Shown piece by piece: positions 43,777 to 52,010 of a DNA stretch of 64,000 nucleotides. This stretch comes from Microbulbifer taiwanensis (GTDB lineage: Bacteria > Pseudomonadota > Gammaproteobacteria > Pseudomonadales > Cellvibrionaceae). A program made the position numbers and the translations under genes. Below the pieces are notes generated by a model that was given only the letters and a program-made list of their open reading frames with translations, did not search any database and had not been told where the DNA came from. Numbering within the stretch: the first letter of the stretch is position 1; every line of letters starts with the position of its first letter. Location of the stretch: positions 124,001 through 188,000 of the forward strand of contig NZ_JACZFR010000025.1 of the NCBI RefSeq assembly GCF_014904815.1. Direction: 5' to 3'.

Positions 43777-45831
43777 ATGCTGATGGATAAGACTATGGGT
43801 TTGGAACTGAAAATGCCTGATCTGGGCAACCTGAGTGAGAGCGCACAGCCGCTGGAGTGCCGCGTGGCCCTGATCAGCGCCGATCGCCAGCTGGCGGGCG
43901 ACTGGGTCAATGCGTTGAATGCCACCGCCGCGCAACACGAGAATCCCTTTGGCCTGCGCTTCGAGGCGGTCACGCCCGCCGGCGCCGAGCGCCTGGTGCG
44001 GGAAGAGGGCAAGCTGCAGGCACTGATCGTCGACGGCGGCAGCGACGTCCAGGGGCTGCAGGCCGCCGACGATCTGGCGGACAAGGTGCACGGCCTGCGT
44101 TCCCAGATCAATATCTTCCTGGTGGCGCACGGTGCGCTTGCCGGCGCCGGCGCCGAGTCCCAGGCGGATAGCCCCAGCCCCCAGTCCCTGGCCAACCTGC
44201 GCCAGCGCTTCGACGAGCTGTTCGACCGCCGCGAGGGCAACTTCAACCATATGTTTCGCCTGGTGCAGGCGTTTATCGCCCGTCGCGCCTCCACGCCCTT
44301 TGCCGACACCCTGAAGGAATATGTCTTCAGCGCCCGCGACGCCTGGCATACCCCCGGCCACTCCGGCGGCGACAGCCTGCGCAACAGCCCCTGGGTCGGC
44401 GATTTCTACCGCTTTATGGGCGAGCATGTGTTCAACACCGATCTGTCCGTATCGGTGCAGGTGCTCGACAGCCTGCTGGAGCCCCACTCGGTGATCCAGG
44501 AGGCCCAGGACCTGGCGGCCCAGGCCTTCGGCGCCCGCCACACCTTCTTCCTGACCAACGGCACCTCCACTGCCAACAAGGTGGTGATACAGCAGATACT
44601 CGGCGGCGGTGGCAAGATCATCGTCGATCAGGCCTGCCACAAGTCGGTGCACCACGCGATCGTCATGAACCGCTGCGAGCCGGTGTACCTGAAGTCGGTG
44701 CTGCACCCGGAGTTCGGCATTTACGGTCCGGTCAAGCGCGCCGATATCGAGGCGGCCCTGGACGAGCACGGCGATGCGCGCCTGCTGGTGATCACTTCCT
44801 GCACCTACGACGGCCTGCGCTACGACCTCAAGCCGATCATCGATTACGCCCACGAGCGCGGCGTCAAGGTGCTGGTGGATGAGGCCTGGTATGCCCACGG
44901 CTATTTCCACCCGGCCCTGCGCCCGACGGCGCTGGAGTGCGGCGCCGACTATGTGACCCAGAGCACCCACAAGATGCTGTCGGCCTTCTCCCAGGCCAGC
45001 ATGATCCATGTGCAGGATCCGGATTTCGACGACCACCGCTTCCGCGAAAACCTGAACATGCACGCCTCCACCAGCCCGCAATACGCGATGATTGCCAGCC
45101 TGGATGTAGCGCGCAAGCAGATGGCGATGGAGGGCTATGGTCGCCTGGAGCAGTGCCTGCAGATGGTGGAGACGCTGCGCCGCGCCGTGGACGAGACCGG
45201 CGTCTTCCGCGCCCTGACGCGCGAGGACCTGATCGCCGAGCCGCTGGCCGGTGACAATATCCGCCTGGACCCGACCAAGGTCACCATCGATATCTCCGCC
45301 AGTGGTTACTCCGGCAAGGAGATGCAGATCAAGCTGTTCGACCAGTACGGCATCCAGGTGGAGAAGACCACCTACAACACGGTGACGGTACTGGTGACCC
45401 TGGGCAGTACCGAGAGCAAGTTACTGCGTCTGATTCACGCCTTGAAACAGCTGGCGCGCAACGCGCGCAAGCGCGCTCATATAGCGTCGCCGCGGCGACT
45501 GCCGGAATTCACGCATTTCAACTGCCTGCCGGCGGATGCCTATTTCGCAGATACGGAAGAGCTGCCGCTGATGGACAACGGTGCCGAGGCGACCAAGAAC
45601 CTGGTCGGCCGCACCAGTGCGGACGAGATAGTGCCCTATCCGCCGGGTATTCCGGTGCTGGTACCGGGCCAGGAGATATCCGCACCCATAGTGCAGTATC
45701 TGCAGCAGCTGCTGCAGGGCCAGAACGCCACCGAGATTCACGGGATGATCTTCCGCTCCGACGAGCCGCTGCTGCGGGTGGTCAGGGAGGAGGGCAAGAA
45801 GAAGCCGGGTAAGAAGTCCGCGGCGAAATAA
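43777..45831 (+). CDS. Orn/Lys/Arg decarboxylase-family PLP enzyme
   Basis: 684-residue fold-type I PLP enzyme. The N-terminal ~160 residues resemble the receiver-like wing domain of basic amino acid decarboxylases (CRVALISADRQLAGDWVNAL, LQALIVDGGSDVQGL). The catalytic core has ARDAWHTPGHSGGDSLRNSP, FFLTNGTSTANKVVIQQIL, DQACHKSVHHAI, VDEAWYAHGYFHP and the PLP lysine Lys399 in QSTHKML. A C-terminal domain (~545-670) follows, then a Lys-rich tail (KKKPGKKSAAK). Such enzymes make cadaverine, putrescine or agmatine in the cytoplasm. I cannot tell Lys, Orn and Arg apart. It is monocistronic, with REP-like sequence after it. Confidence 0.87.
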   Translation: MLMDKTMGLELKMPDLGNLSESAQPLECRVALISADRQLAGDWVNALNATAAQHENPFGLRFEAVTPAGAERLVREEGKLQALIVDGGSDVQGLQAADDLADKVHGLRSQINIFLVAHGALAGAGAESQADSPSPQSLANLRQRFDELFDRREGNFNHMFRLVQAFIARRASTPFADTLKEYVFSARDAWHTPGHSGGDSLRNSPWVGDFYRFMGEHVFNTDLSVSVQVLDSLLEPHSVIQEAQDLAAQAFGARHTFFLTNGTSTANKVVIQQILGGGGKIIVDQACHKSVHHAIVMNRCEPVYLKSVLHPEFGIYGPVKRADIEAALDEHGDARLLVITSCTYDGLRYDLKPIIDYAHERGVKVLVDEAWYAHGYFHPALRPTALECGADYVTQSTHKMLSAFSQASMIHVQDPDFDDHRFRENLNMHASTSPQYAMIASLDVARKQMAMEGYGRLEQCLQMVETLRRAVDETGVFRALTREDLIAEPLAGDNIRLDPTKVTIDISASGYSGKEMQIKLFDQYGIQVEKTTYNTVTVLVTLGSTESKLLRLIHALKQLARNARKRAHIASPRRLPEFTHFNCLPADAYFADTEELPLMDNGAEATKNLVGRTSADEIVPYPPGIPVLVPGQEISAPIVQYLQQLLQGQNATEIHGMIFRSDEPLLRVVREEGKKKPGKKSAAK

Positions 45832-45894
45832 ATTTACTGCTGTCCCCCTTGTAGGTAGGGCTTATAGGTAGGGCCGACGGCGCCGTGAATACCT

Positions 45895-45989
45895 GGAGCG
45901 GCTGGTGCGGCCCATGGCCGCGATCGATGGTGGTTTATTTCCACACCGATCGCGGTCATGGGCGGATGGCCGCCCCGCCGCTCCTACAA
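45895..45989. repeat. REP/BIME-like inverted pair, copy 1
   Basis: Two oppositely oriented modules built on GAGCGG...GGCCCATGGCCGCGATCG (left) and its complement ending in GCTCCTAC (right) are separated by about 20 bases. They lie between convergent genes. Degenerate TGTAGG fragments extend left to 45849. The same module recurs at 49309 and 56239. Confidence 0.8.
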
Positions 45990-46002
45990 AAACCGAAAAC
46001 CT

Positions 46003-47466
46003 CTACTGCTTGGAAATTCGCAGTAACCCGCGTTTTGCCAGCACCGGCACCAGGCCGGCCGGATCCACCACCTCGCCGTCCTTGTGCAATTCCCAGTGCA
46101 GGTGCGGGCCAGTGGCCTTGCCGGTGCTGCCCACCAGGCCGAGAACTTGACCCTGCTCGACCCTGTCGCCTTTCTTCACCAGGCGCTTGTCCAGGTGTGC
46201 ATAGAGCGTTTCTACACCCTCGCCGTGGTCGATGATTACCACCTCGCCACTGCCCCCCCTGGTACCGGAGAAGGTGACCACGCCGGCCTTGGGAACCTGC
46301 ACTCGAGTGCCCCTGGGGGCACCCAGGTCGACTCCCCTGTGCAGGCGTTTTTTCTTATGCTCCGCGTCCTTGATGGGCCAGGGCCTCATGCCGAAGCCGG
46401 AGGTGACCCTGGCCTCGGGCAGTGGGCTGATAAAGGCTTCTGTGACCCTGTCGGCTATCGCCAACTGGGGTTGCAGGCCCAATAGCAGGGCGCCACCGGC
46501 CAGGGTCAGGGACCACAGTGCCCTGTTGGAACCCTTGCGGGCACTTTGTTTGCCGTTCAGAATATGACGGATTCTCAAGGTAAAGCTCCTTTGGTTTTGT
46601 GAGAGAGGGTTTTGCGTTGAGAAGGCCGCGACAGGATCATTGCCGTGAGCTGTCGCGGTTTGGCGAAGGGTCTTCAGCATTGCCTCTGCGTAGGCCCTTC
46701 GCCGACTTTGGTTTTCTTTTCTGAGTACCTCTTCGTCACAGCTCTGTTCCAGGGCGTCCACCGCCCGTTTCGCCAGCGCCTTCAGCGGCCAGTTGAACCA
46801 CAGCAGCGCCGCCATCCACTGCAGGCCCAATACCGCCAGGGGGTCGCGCCGCGCCAGGTGCTCCAGCTCGTGGCGCACTACCAGGCGGATCTGTTCGAGG
46901 GAGAGGTTGTCGAGTGCCCACTGGCTGAGTACCAGGGTCGGTCTTGGCAGGGTCATGGCAAAGGGAGAGATCCGGGTTCCCACCAGTACCAGCCTTAGCC
47001 CCTTTGGTGCATCCACTACCCCCAGGTGCCTGGCCAGCTCGCTCTGTACCGGCAAGGTCCTGCCCCGACTCACCAGCCTGGCCAGCCGTCGTTGGCCCTG
47101 CAGCAGGCGACCCAATCCGATGGCGGCGCCCAGGATCCAGATGGTGCCCCAGGCCATTAGTGCCCACTGCCATGGGAGGACCGCGCCATCCGTATTCGCC
47201 GGGAGTTCAGCCGCATGGGGAGCGGCCAGGGACTGCATCGTCAACTCCGGCAGGCTCAGTTCTATGGCCGGAGCCTTCTCCGCAGCGGGCAGGAAGCCCA
47301 GACAGAAGCTGGCGAAAGTCAGCACGGCCGCGGCCAGCCAGGGCTCGCGCCAGCCGTCCAGCCAGCCCAGGCGGCGGGCCGCCAATGCCAGTACGCCCAT
47401 CGCTGCGGCACCGACGGCCAGGGAGATCAGGCTGGACAGGGCCAGCTGGGCGAGCCACTCAATCAT
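46003..47466 (-). CDS. M56 (BlaR1-type) membrane metalloprotease fused to M23 (LytM) endopeptidase
   Basis: 487-residue fusion. The N-terminal half is a BlaR1/MecR1-like M56 peptidase with membrane helices (LISLAVGAAAMGVLALAARR, WALMAWGTIWILGAAIGLG) and the zinc motif HELEH at ~199-203, plus ALEQSCDEEVLR. The C-terminal ~140 residues are an M23 domain (VTSGFGMRPW, LHRGVDLGAPRGTRV, GEVVIIDHGEGVETLYAHLD, PHLHWELHKDGEVVDPAGLV) with zinc ligands intact. Normal BlaR1 proteins carry a penicillin-binding sensor there. The start is ATG 47466 behind GGGAGG; it overlaps the repressor gene by eight bases. With that repressor it forms a two-gene regulatory unit, probably sensing cell-wall state and cleaving the repressor. 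Confidence 0.88.
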   Translation of the reverse strand: MIEWLAQLALSSLISLAVGAAAMGVLALAARRLGWLDGWREPWLAAAVLTFASFCLGFLPAAEKAPAIELSLPELTMQSLAAPHAAELPANTDGAVLPWQWALMAWGTIWILGAAIGLGRLLQGQRRLARLVSRGRTLPVQSELARHLGVVDAPKGLRLVLVGTRISPFAMTLPRPTLVLSQWALDNLSLEQIRLVVRHELEHLARRDPLAVLGLQWMAALLWFNWPLKALAKRAVDALEQSCDEEVLRKENQSRRRAYAEAMLKTLRQTATAHGNDPVAAFSTQNPLSQNQRSFTLRIRHILNGKQSARKGSNRALWSLTLAGGALLLGLQPQLAIADRVTEAFISPLPEARVTSGFGMRPWPIKDAEHKKKRLHRGVDLGAPRGTRVQVPKAGVVTFSGTRGGSGEVVIIDHGEGVETLYAHLDKRLVKKGDRVEQGQVLGLVGSTGKATGPHLHWELHKDGEVVDPAGLVPVLAKRGLLRISKQ

Positions 47467-47860
47467 CCCCGCCTCCCTTTTCGTCTCCTTTCTGTTCCTC
47501 ACTCCGAGCCAGCAGCGCTTCCAGCGCCTTCAGCTCGGTTTCACTGAGCAGCTCACTACCGGCAAAGAAGGAAGCCGGCACCGGTCCCTTGATCTCCAGC
47601 ACCCGCTCGGCGAAATCCCTCGTGTAGGCGGCCAGGGTTGCGACCTTGTCCGCCCTGGCTTCGAATACCTTGAGCCCATGCACTTCGAAGGCCTGCAGCA
47701 GCCCCTTGTCCTGCATGCGGTCCAGGGTCTTGCGGGTGGAGGAATAGGACCAGCCCAGGTGCTCTTCAACCTGTTGGTGAATCTCGCGGGCACTCAGCGG
47801 AGACTGCTGCCAGAGGGCCTTGAGGATGGCCAGTTCCGACGTCGAGGGTTGTTGTTTCAT
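47459..47860 (-). CDS. BlaI/MecI-family transcriptional repressor
   Basis: 133-residue winged-helix repressor. The N-terminal DNA-binding part reads STSELAILKALWQQSPLSAR then SYSSTRKTLDRMQDKGLL; a C-terminal dimerisation helix region follows (FAGSELLSETELKALEALLA). BlaI-type repressors are inactivated when their partner M56 protease cleaves them. The open frame extends to 47917, but that would run through the operator dyad; ATG 47860 (MKQQPSTSELAIL) fits the family. It is co-transcribed with the M56-M23 gene. Confidence 0.9.
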   Translation of the reverse strand: MKQQPSTSELAILKALWQQSPLSAREIHQQVEEHLGWSYSSTRKTLDRMQDKGLLQAFEVHGLKVFEARADKVATLAAYTRDFAERVLEIKGPVPASFFAGSELLSETELKALEALLARSEEQKGDEKGGGDD

Positions 47861-47892
47861 GGCGGTCTGCCTTGTGACTGATGGGGTTAGTG

Positions 47893-47908
47893 TGCGACAT
47901 GTGTCGCA
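47893..47908 (-). promoter_or_regulatory. Probable BlaI-type operator
   Basis: TGCGACA-TG-TGTCGCA is a perfect palindrome 33 bases before the repressor start. Known BlaI/MecI operators contain ACA-N2-TGT cores, which this dyad shares. It suggests autoregulation. The rest of the 296-base gap to 48157 holds a fragment of the REP-like sequence (GCTGCTCCTACA near 48067) and nothing else I can name. Confidence 0.65.
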
Positions 47909-48156
47909 TGCTTGCAACCTCTGTCGTCAGCGGTATTGCCAGATCCGTATTTTCTCCCGCGCCGGCGCGCGGCTGCTGTGGGTAGTTGGGGAGGCGGGCA
48001 GGAAGTGACAGGGCGGGGAGTCCGCTGCGAAATAATCTGTTGCGCTGTCCCTGTAAGGCCAAAGGCTGCTCCTACACTGGGGAAATCTAAGCAGCAGCTT
48101 GAACTGCTGCGGCGTAAAGGGGTAGGTTTGAAGTCTCTCTAGCCGTTGGTCGCACT

Positions 48157-48531
48157 ATGAGCCGCAAATCCCTGCAGTATTTTTTCTGGCTGCCGCTCGC
48201 ATGGATATCCCTCGGTCTGGCGATTGCCGGTGTCGTATTGCCCCTGTTGCCCACCACACCTTTTCTGCTGCTGTCGGCCTGGGCCGCGGCCAAGGGCTCT
48301 CCGCGGCTGGCCCTGTGGCTCGAGGAGCACCCGCGATTCGGTCCAATACTAGAAGCGTGGCGCACGCAGGGCGCGGTGCCGCTTTCGGCCAAGATAACCG
48401 CGCTCGGATTGATGGCGTGCAGCTGGCTGACCCTGTTCTGGCTGGGGGCGGGCTGGAAACTGCTGGCAACGCTCGGCCTGCTGTTTGCCGTCGTCGGTAC
48501 CTGGCTCGCGACCCGCCCGCTACCGCGCTAA
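48157..48531 (+). CDS. DUF454 / YbaN-family inner-membrane protein
   Basis: 124 residues with a DUF454 signature: GLAIAGVVLPLLPTTPFLLL followed by SAWAAAKGSPRLALWLEEHP and FGPILEAWR. Three or four membrane helices are predicted. E. coli YbaN is the best-known member; the function is unknown. The last four bases overlap the end of the convergent GntR gene. Confidence 0.9.
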   Translation: MSRKSLQYFFWLPLAWISLGLAIAGVVLPLLPTTPFLLLSAWAAAKGSPRLALWLEEHPRFGPILEAWRTQGAVPLSAKITALGLMACSWLTLFWLGAGWKLLATLGLLFAVVGTWLATRPLPR

Positions 48532-49229
48532 CGGGTAGCCACTTCCATCTCGATGGCGTGGGGCAGCCAGTGTTCAATGTTGTAGTCGATCAGTTGCCCG
48601 TTCGGGCCGTAGCGCAGGCGCACGATTTTCAGCCCCAGGGTGCCGGCGTGAATACCCAGGGGCTCGGCGTGGACGCGCTCGAGGTTGGCGATCTGGATAT
48701 TGCAGTGTTCGGACGCGACTTCCACACCGTAGTGCTGCTGCAATATCTCGGTAACGGATTCGGACAGGTCGAAATCGTTCAGGCCGGTGTAGCGCTCCAC
48801 CGGCATATAACTGTCCTCCACCATGACCGCGCGATTGTCGAGGCTGCGCACGCGGCGCAGTTCAAAATAGCGGCTGTTTTTTCCTGCTTCAAAAGCGGTG
48901 TAGATATCCCGGCGTACCGCCTGCCTGCGCAGATGGAGCACCTCGGTGCCGGGTTGGAAGCCCTGCTCGCCGGCCATCCGATTGAAATTCACTTTTTGCG
49001 CGGGCTTCATCACGAAGCGGTTTGGTGCGACGAACCAGCCGCGGCGGTTCTGCCGGTAGACCAGTCCCTCGCCCTCCAGGCGGGTCAGACCGTCGCGCAG
49101 GGTGATGCGCGTGACCGGCAGCTGTTCCACCAGCTCGCGCTCCGAGGGCAGCTTGTGGTTGGCCCCCAGGCGGCCGTCGCTGATCAGGTGCTGGATATGG
49201 GCTTTGATATCGTCGTAGGCGCTGGACAC
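48528..49229 (-). CDS. GntR/UTRA-family regulator, probably of phosphonate catabolism (PhnR-like)
   Basis: 233-residue regulator. The N-terminal GntR winged helix reads DDIKAHIQHLISDGRLGANH, LPSERELVEQLPVTRITLRD and LTRLEGEGLVYRQNRRGWFV. The UTRA ligand domain follows from ~75 (YFELRRVRSLDNRAVMVEDS, IDYNIEHWLPHAIEMEV). Together with phnX, the HD oxygenase and the transporter upstream on the same strand, it is best read as a 2-aminoethylphosphonate-responsive repressor. The dyads in the divergent region at 53356 and 53491 have the TGGTCTAGACCA form expected for a GntR/UTRA operator. It is separated from phnX by a REP-like pair, so it may have its own promoter. Confidence 0.85.
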   Translation of the reverse strand: MSSAYDDIKAHIQHLISDGRLGANHKLPSERELVEQLPVTRITLRDGLTRLEGEGLVYRQNRRGWFVAPNRFVMKPAQKVNFNRMAGEQGFQPGTEVLHLRRQAVRRDIYTAFEAGKNSRYFELRRVRSLDNRAVMVEDSYMPVERYTGLNDFDLSESVTEILQQHYGVEVASEHCNIQIANLERVHAEPLGIHAGTLGLKIVRLRYGPNGQLIDYNIEHWLPHAIEMEVATR

Positions 49230-49308
49230 GGGAACTCTCTGTAGGGGAAATGCTAGCGATTATCGCTTAGTGGGGCGGGCTTTCGAATTGTCCGCAAAGG
49301 ACGTTCCC

Positions 49309-49395
49309 TTGTAGGAGCGGCCCATGGCCGCGATCGGACTTTCCATTTGACAGAGAGCTATCGCGGCCATGGGCGGACGGCCGCCCCGCTCCGAC
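49309..49395. repeat. REP/BIME-like inverted pair, copy 2
   Basis: TTGTAGGAGCGG-CCCATGGCCGCGATCGG, about 27 bases, then the complementary ATCGCGGCCATGGGCGGACGG and CCGCCCCGCTCCGAC. It occupies most of the 177-base gap between phnX and the GntR gene, which are on the same strand. Confidence 0.85.
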
Positions 49396-49406
49396 TAAAG
49401 CTCCGA

Positions 49407-50216
49407 CTAGGGTCTTTCACCCAGCGCCAGGCGCCGGTTGATATCCACCAGCACCGGTTCCAGCCGGGTGATATCGTCGATCAGGTAGTGGGCGCCGCAG
49501 CCCTCGAGGGCGCGATAGGCGGCGGCCTTGCGCCTGGCCGCTTCATCTACTTCCAGCGCCTGCCAGGCTTCCAGCGACAGTCCCAGCGCATTGCCGGACA
49601 GGACCACCGCGACTGTCCACATACCGGCATTGCGCCCCTCCATAATGCCCGCCGCGGTGTCGTCCACCTTGACGCATTGGGCCACGGAGGGAATCTCCAG
49701 CTCGATCACGTTTTTCAGCGCCGCGGCCGGGCCCGGGCGGGCACCGGCGGCCTCGTCGGCGGCCACGGCGAAGTCGGGTTCGACCCCCTGGTCCGCGGCG
49801 CTCTTCAGCAAGCCCTCGATCATGCTGCGGCTGTAGCCGGTGGTGCTGCCGATCTTGAAACCGCGCTGGCGCAGTTCGACGAACAGTTCGGCGGCGCCGG
49901 GCACGGCGCGACTGTGCCTGTCGATTTCCTGCAGCTGCACGGGCGCCAGCTGCCGATAGAGCTCCTCCACATCCGACTCGTTAGAGGGGCGGCCGTGTTT
50001 CTCTTGCCAGCAGTTCTGGGTGCGGCTGTCCCGCAGCATACGGCGAATATGTTCTTTCTTCTCAGTGCCCATGGGCGCGCGGGTTTCCGACTCGGTGACG
50101 GCTATGCCGGCGTCGGCAAATACCTGCATAAAGGCAGATAGCGGCGCGCGCGAGCCGAAATCCACCAATGTGCCGGCCCAGTCGAAGATGGCCGCATTCA
50201 GTTGAATCTGTGTCAT
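49407..50216 (-). CDS. phnX: Phosphonoacetaldehyde hydrolase (phosphonatase)
   Basis: 269-residue HAD-superfamily enzyme that splits phosphonoacetaldehyde into acetaldehyde and phosphate. The nucleophile motif is AAIFDWAGTLVDFGSRAP; the FDWAGT form is specific to phosphonatases. MGTEKKEHIRRML contains the Schiff-base Lys region of the cap, GSTTGYSRSMIEGLL is motif II, and CVKVDDTAAGIMEGRNAGMW is the motif III/IV Asp region. Length matches PhnX (~270). It is the last gene of the operon MFS-FAD-HD-phnX, 13 bases after the HD gene. Confidence 0.95.
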   Translation of the reverse strand: MTQIQLNAAIFDWAGTLVDFGSRAPLSAFMQVFADAGIAVTESETRAPMGTEKKEHIRRMLRDSRTQNCWQEKHGRPSNESDVEELYRQLAPVQLQEIDRHSRAVPGAAELFVELRQRGFKIGSTTGYSRSMIEGLLKSAADQGVEPDFAVAADEAAGARPGPAAALKNVIELEIPSVAQCVKVDDTAAGIMEGRNAGMWTVAVVLSGNALGLSLEAWQALEVDEAARRKAAAYRALEGCGAHYLIDDITRLEPVLVDINRRLALGERP

Positions 50217-50229
50217 AAAAATTTCTCCA

Positions 50230-50814
50230 TCAATGCTTTACGGCATATAGTTCGCTGGTTTCGAGCACGCGGGCGCAGCAGTCCAGCCAGTGTTTGAGAT
50301 TCTGCGGGTTTAGACCCTCGGCCTTGCCGGTGTCGTCCCAACGCCGCAGGGCCAGAGACTGGCGGGCGTAGGGTTTGCCGAGGAATTCCTGTTGCTCTTC
50401 CCAGCGCATGGCGGTGCCCTGCAATACCAGGCTGTGGCGACTGGCGTCGGACAGCTGCGCGCCGTAGTTTCTGTCGGCTGCGACCAGGAAGCGCTTGGCC
50501 TCCACGTGTAGTGCAATGGGCGCGGTCACCGACTGGGGAAAGCCCCATCTCTGCAGCAGTTCCGCGCCTATGCGGTCGTGCTCGCTGTGGCCCCGATCGT
50601 CACAGCCGGGCAATCGATTTTCCATCGCGTACAGATGACCGATATCGTGCAGGAAGGCCGCGCAAATCAGGGCATCGGAACAGCCCTCGCGCTCCGCCAG
50701 TGCCGCGCACTGGGAAGCGTGTTGCAACTGACTGCAGTGCTCGCCGAGTTGCCGGTCACCGTGGGCGAGAAATAGTTGCTCTATCGCCGCCAGGGGCTCA
50801 CTGGATCTGTTCAA
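50230..50814 (-). CDS. Phosphonate-operon HD-domain oxygenase, PhnZ-like
   Basis: 194-residue HD-domain protein. Metal ligands are visible: QHASQCAALAEREG, AAFLHDIGHLYAME and RGHSEHDRIGAELLQRWGFP. PhnZ is a mixed-valent di-iron HD enzyme that cleaves 2-amino-1-hydroxyethylphosphonate to glycine and phosphate. The neighbourhood supports that role. Its usual partner PhnY, which hydroxylates aminoethylphosphonate, is not in the window, so the hydroxylated substrate must come from elsewhere or be imported. It overlaps the end of the FAD oxidoreductase gene by 17 bases. Confidence 0.82.
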   Translation of the reverse strand: MNRSSEPLAAIEQLFLAHGDRQLGEHCSQLQHASQCAALAEREGCSDALICAAFLHDIGHLYAMENRLPGCDDRGHSEHDRIGAELLQRWGFPQSVTAPIALHVEAKRFLVAADRNYGAQLSDASRHSLVLQGTAMRWEEQQEFLGKPYARQSLALRRWDDTGKAEGLNPQNLKHWLDCCARVLETSELYAVKH

Positions 50815-51982
50815 GGCATTCCTCCAGCGGGCGTCCCGCGAGCAGGCTGTCCACGGCGCGCTCCATCAGCGCCGGTCCCGTGCTCATACCCTTGCCGCCG
50901 ATACCTGTGGCCAGGTGAACGGCGGGTGAAATGGACTTGAGCAGCACGCCGCGCTGGTTTTCCTGGCTGTAGAAACCATTCCAGGCGCGGGTAATTTTCC
51001 ACTGCGGCAGGGCCAGGATGCGCTGCGCTTCCGCCAGCATCAGATCGTTGATGTCCTGGCGAATTTCGTAATCGAGGGAATCGACGCCCTGCGCGGAAAA
51101 ATATTCATGGGAGTCGCCGACAATCAGGCTGCCATCCGCGGACTGGCGGAACAGCATGTGGATGCCCAGCTCACCATAGCGCGGATCCAGGCCGCTGTCC
51201 GGCAGGCTGCGGTAACTGGGGCAGCTCTTGAAGGCGTCGTAGCGGCGGATGGACAGGCCGGTGAGCAGGTTGCCGGGGATTTTTACCGGCTTCAGCGGCT
51301 CGGTGCGCAGCATTTGCAGTTTGCTGATCTGCACAGTGTCGATCTGCAAATGTTGCGGGAAGAGGCGGTTCAACAGGTGGCCGCAGCAGACCAGTACCTG
51401 CCGACAGGAAAACCTCTCGCCCACCGCAGTGGTGACAGTGGCGCCGTCACCGGATTCCTCGACGCCGGCAACGGCGGTGGCGGGTTTCAGGGTCAGGTTC
51501 GGATCCGCCGCCAGCAGTTGCCAAAGGCGCGGCATCAGCAGGCCGCTCTCGGCACTCATTTCCCGCGGATAGAAGAGTCCGCCGCAGCAGTAGCCCGGCT
51601 GCAACGCGGGAATCCGCGCGAGACATTGCGCGGGCGTCAGCAGCTCGGATTCGACACCGGTATCGCGGTTGATATCCTGCATCTCCTCCAGCAGCGTCGC
51701 TTCCTCCGGTGATGAAGCGATATAGAGAGAGCCCTGCTGCCACAGGGCTCCGTCCATTTTCGGCTCCAGTGAGCGGTAGATTTCCAGCGAGCGCAGTCCC
51801 AGCCCGCGCCAGGTTCCGGGGGCCATACCGGAGGGTATTATCTGGCCGAAATTGCGCACTGTGGCGCCGCGGGCGCGCTCGCCGGCTTCCAGCAGCAGTA
51901 CTTTCTTTCCGGAATGCAGCGCGCGCAGGGCGGCGAAGCTGCCGAGCACGCCGGCGCCGACGATGGCGAGATCAAACTTCAT
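50798..51982 (-). CDS. FAD-dependent oxidoreductase of phosphonate clusters
   Basis: 394-residue DAO-type flavoprotein. The FAD motif is FDLAIVGAGVLGSFAALRAL with LLLEAGERARGATVRNFGQI. The C-terminal GIGGKGMSTGPALMERAVDS is the second FAD-contacting region. This matches the TIGR03364-type family, once annotated with hopanoids but recurrent in phosphonate loci. As I recall, such enzymes have been reported to oxidise aminoethylphosphonate or its N-methyl form to phosphonoacetaldehyde. That would supply PhnX directly and explain why no PhnW transaminase gene is here. The start is ATG 51982, 28 bases after the transporter gene. Confidence 0.85.
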   Translation of the reverse strand: MKFDLAIVGAGVLGSFAALRALHSGKKVLLLEAGERARGATVRNFGQIIPSGMAPGTWRGLGLRSLEIYRSLEPKMDGALWQQGSLYIASSPEEATLLEEMQDINRDTGVESELLTPAQCLARIPALQPGYCCGGLFYPREMSAESGLLMPRLWQLLAADPNLTLKPATAVAGVEESGDGATVTTAVGERFSCRQVLVCCGHLLNRLFPQHLQIDTVQISKLQMLRTEPLKPVKIPGNLLTGLSIRRYDAFKSCPSYRSLPDSGLDPRYGELGIHMLFRQSADGSLIVGDSHEYFSAQGVDSLDYEIRQDINDLMLAEAQRILALPQWKITRAWNGFYSQENQRGVLLKSISPAVHLATGIGGKGMSTGPALMERAVDSLLAGRPLEECLEQIQ

Positions 51983-52010
51983 AAAAACAGCTCCTGATTA
52001 CAGTGTCTGG

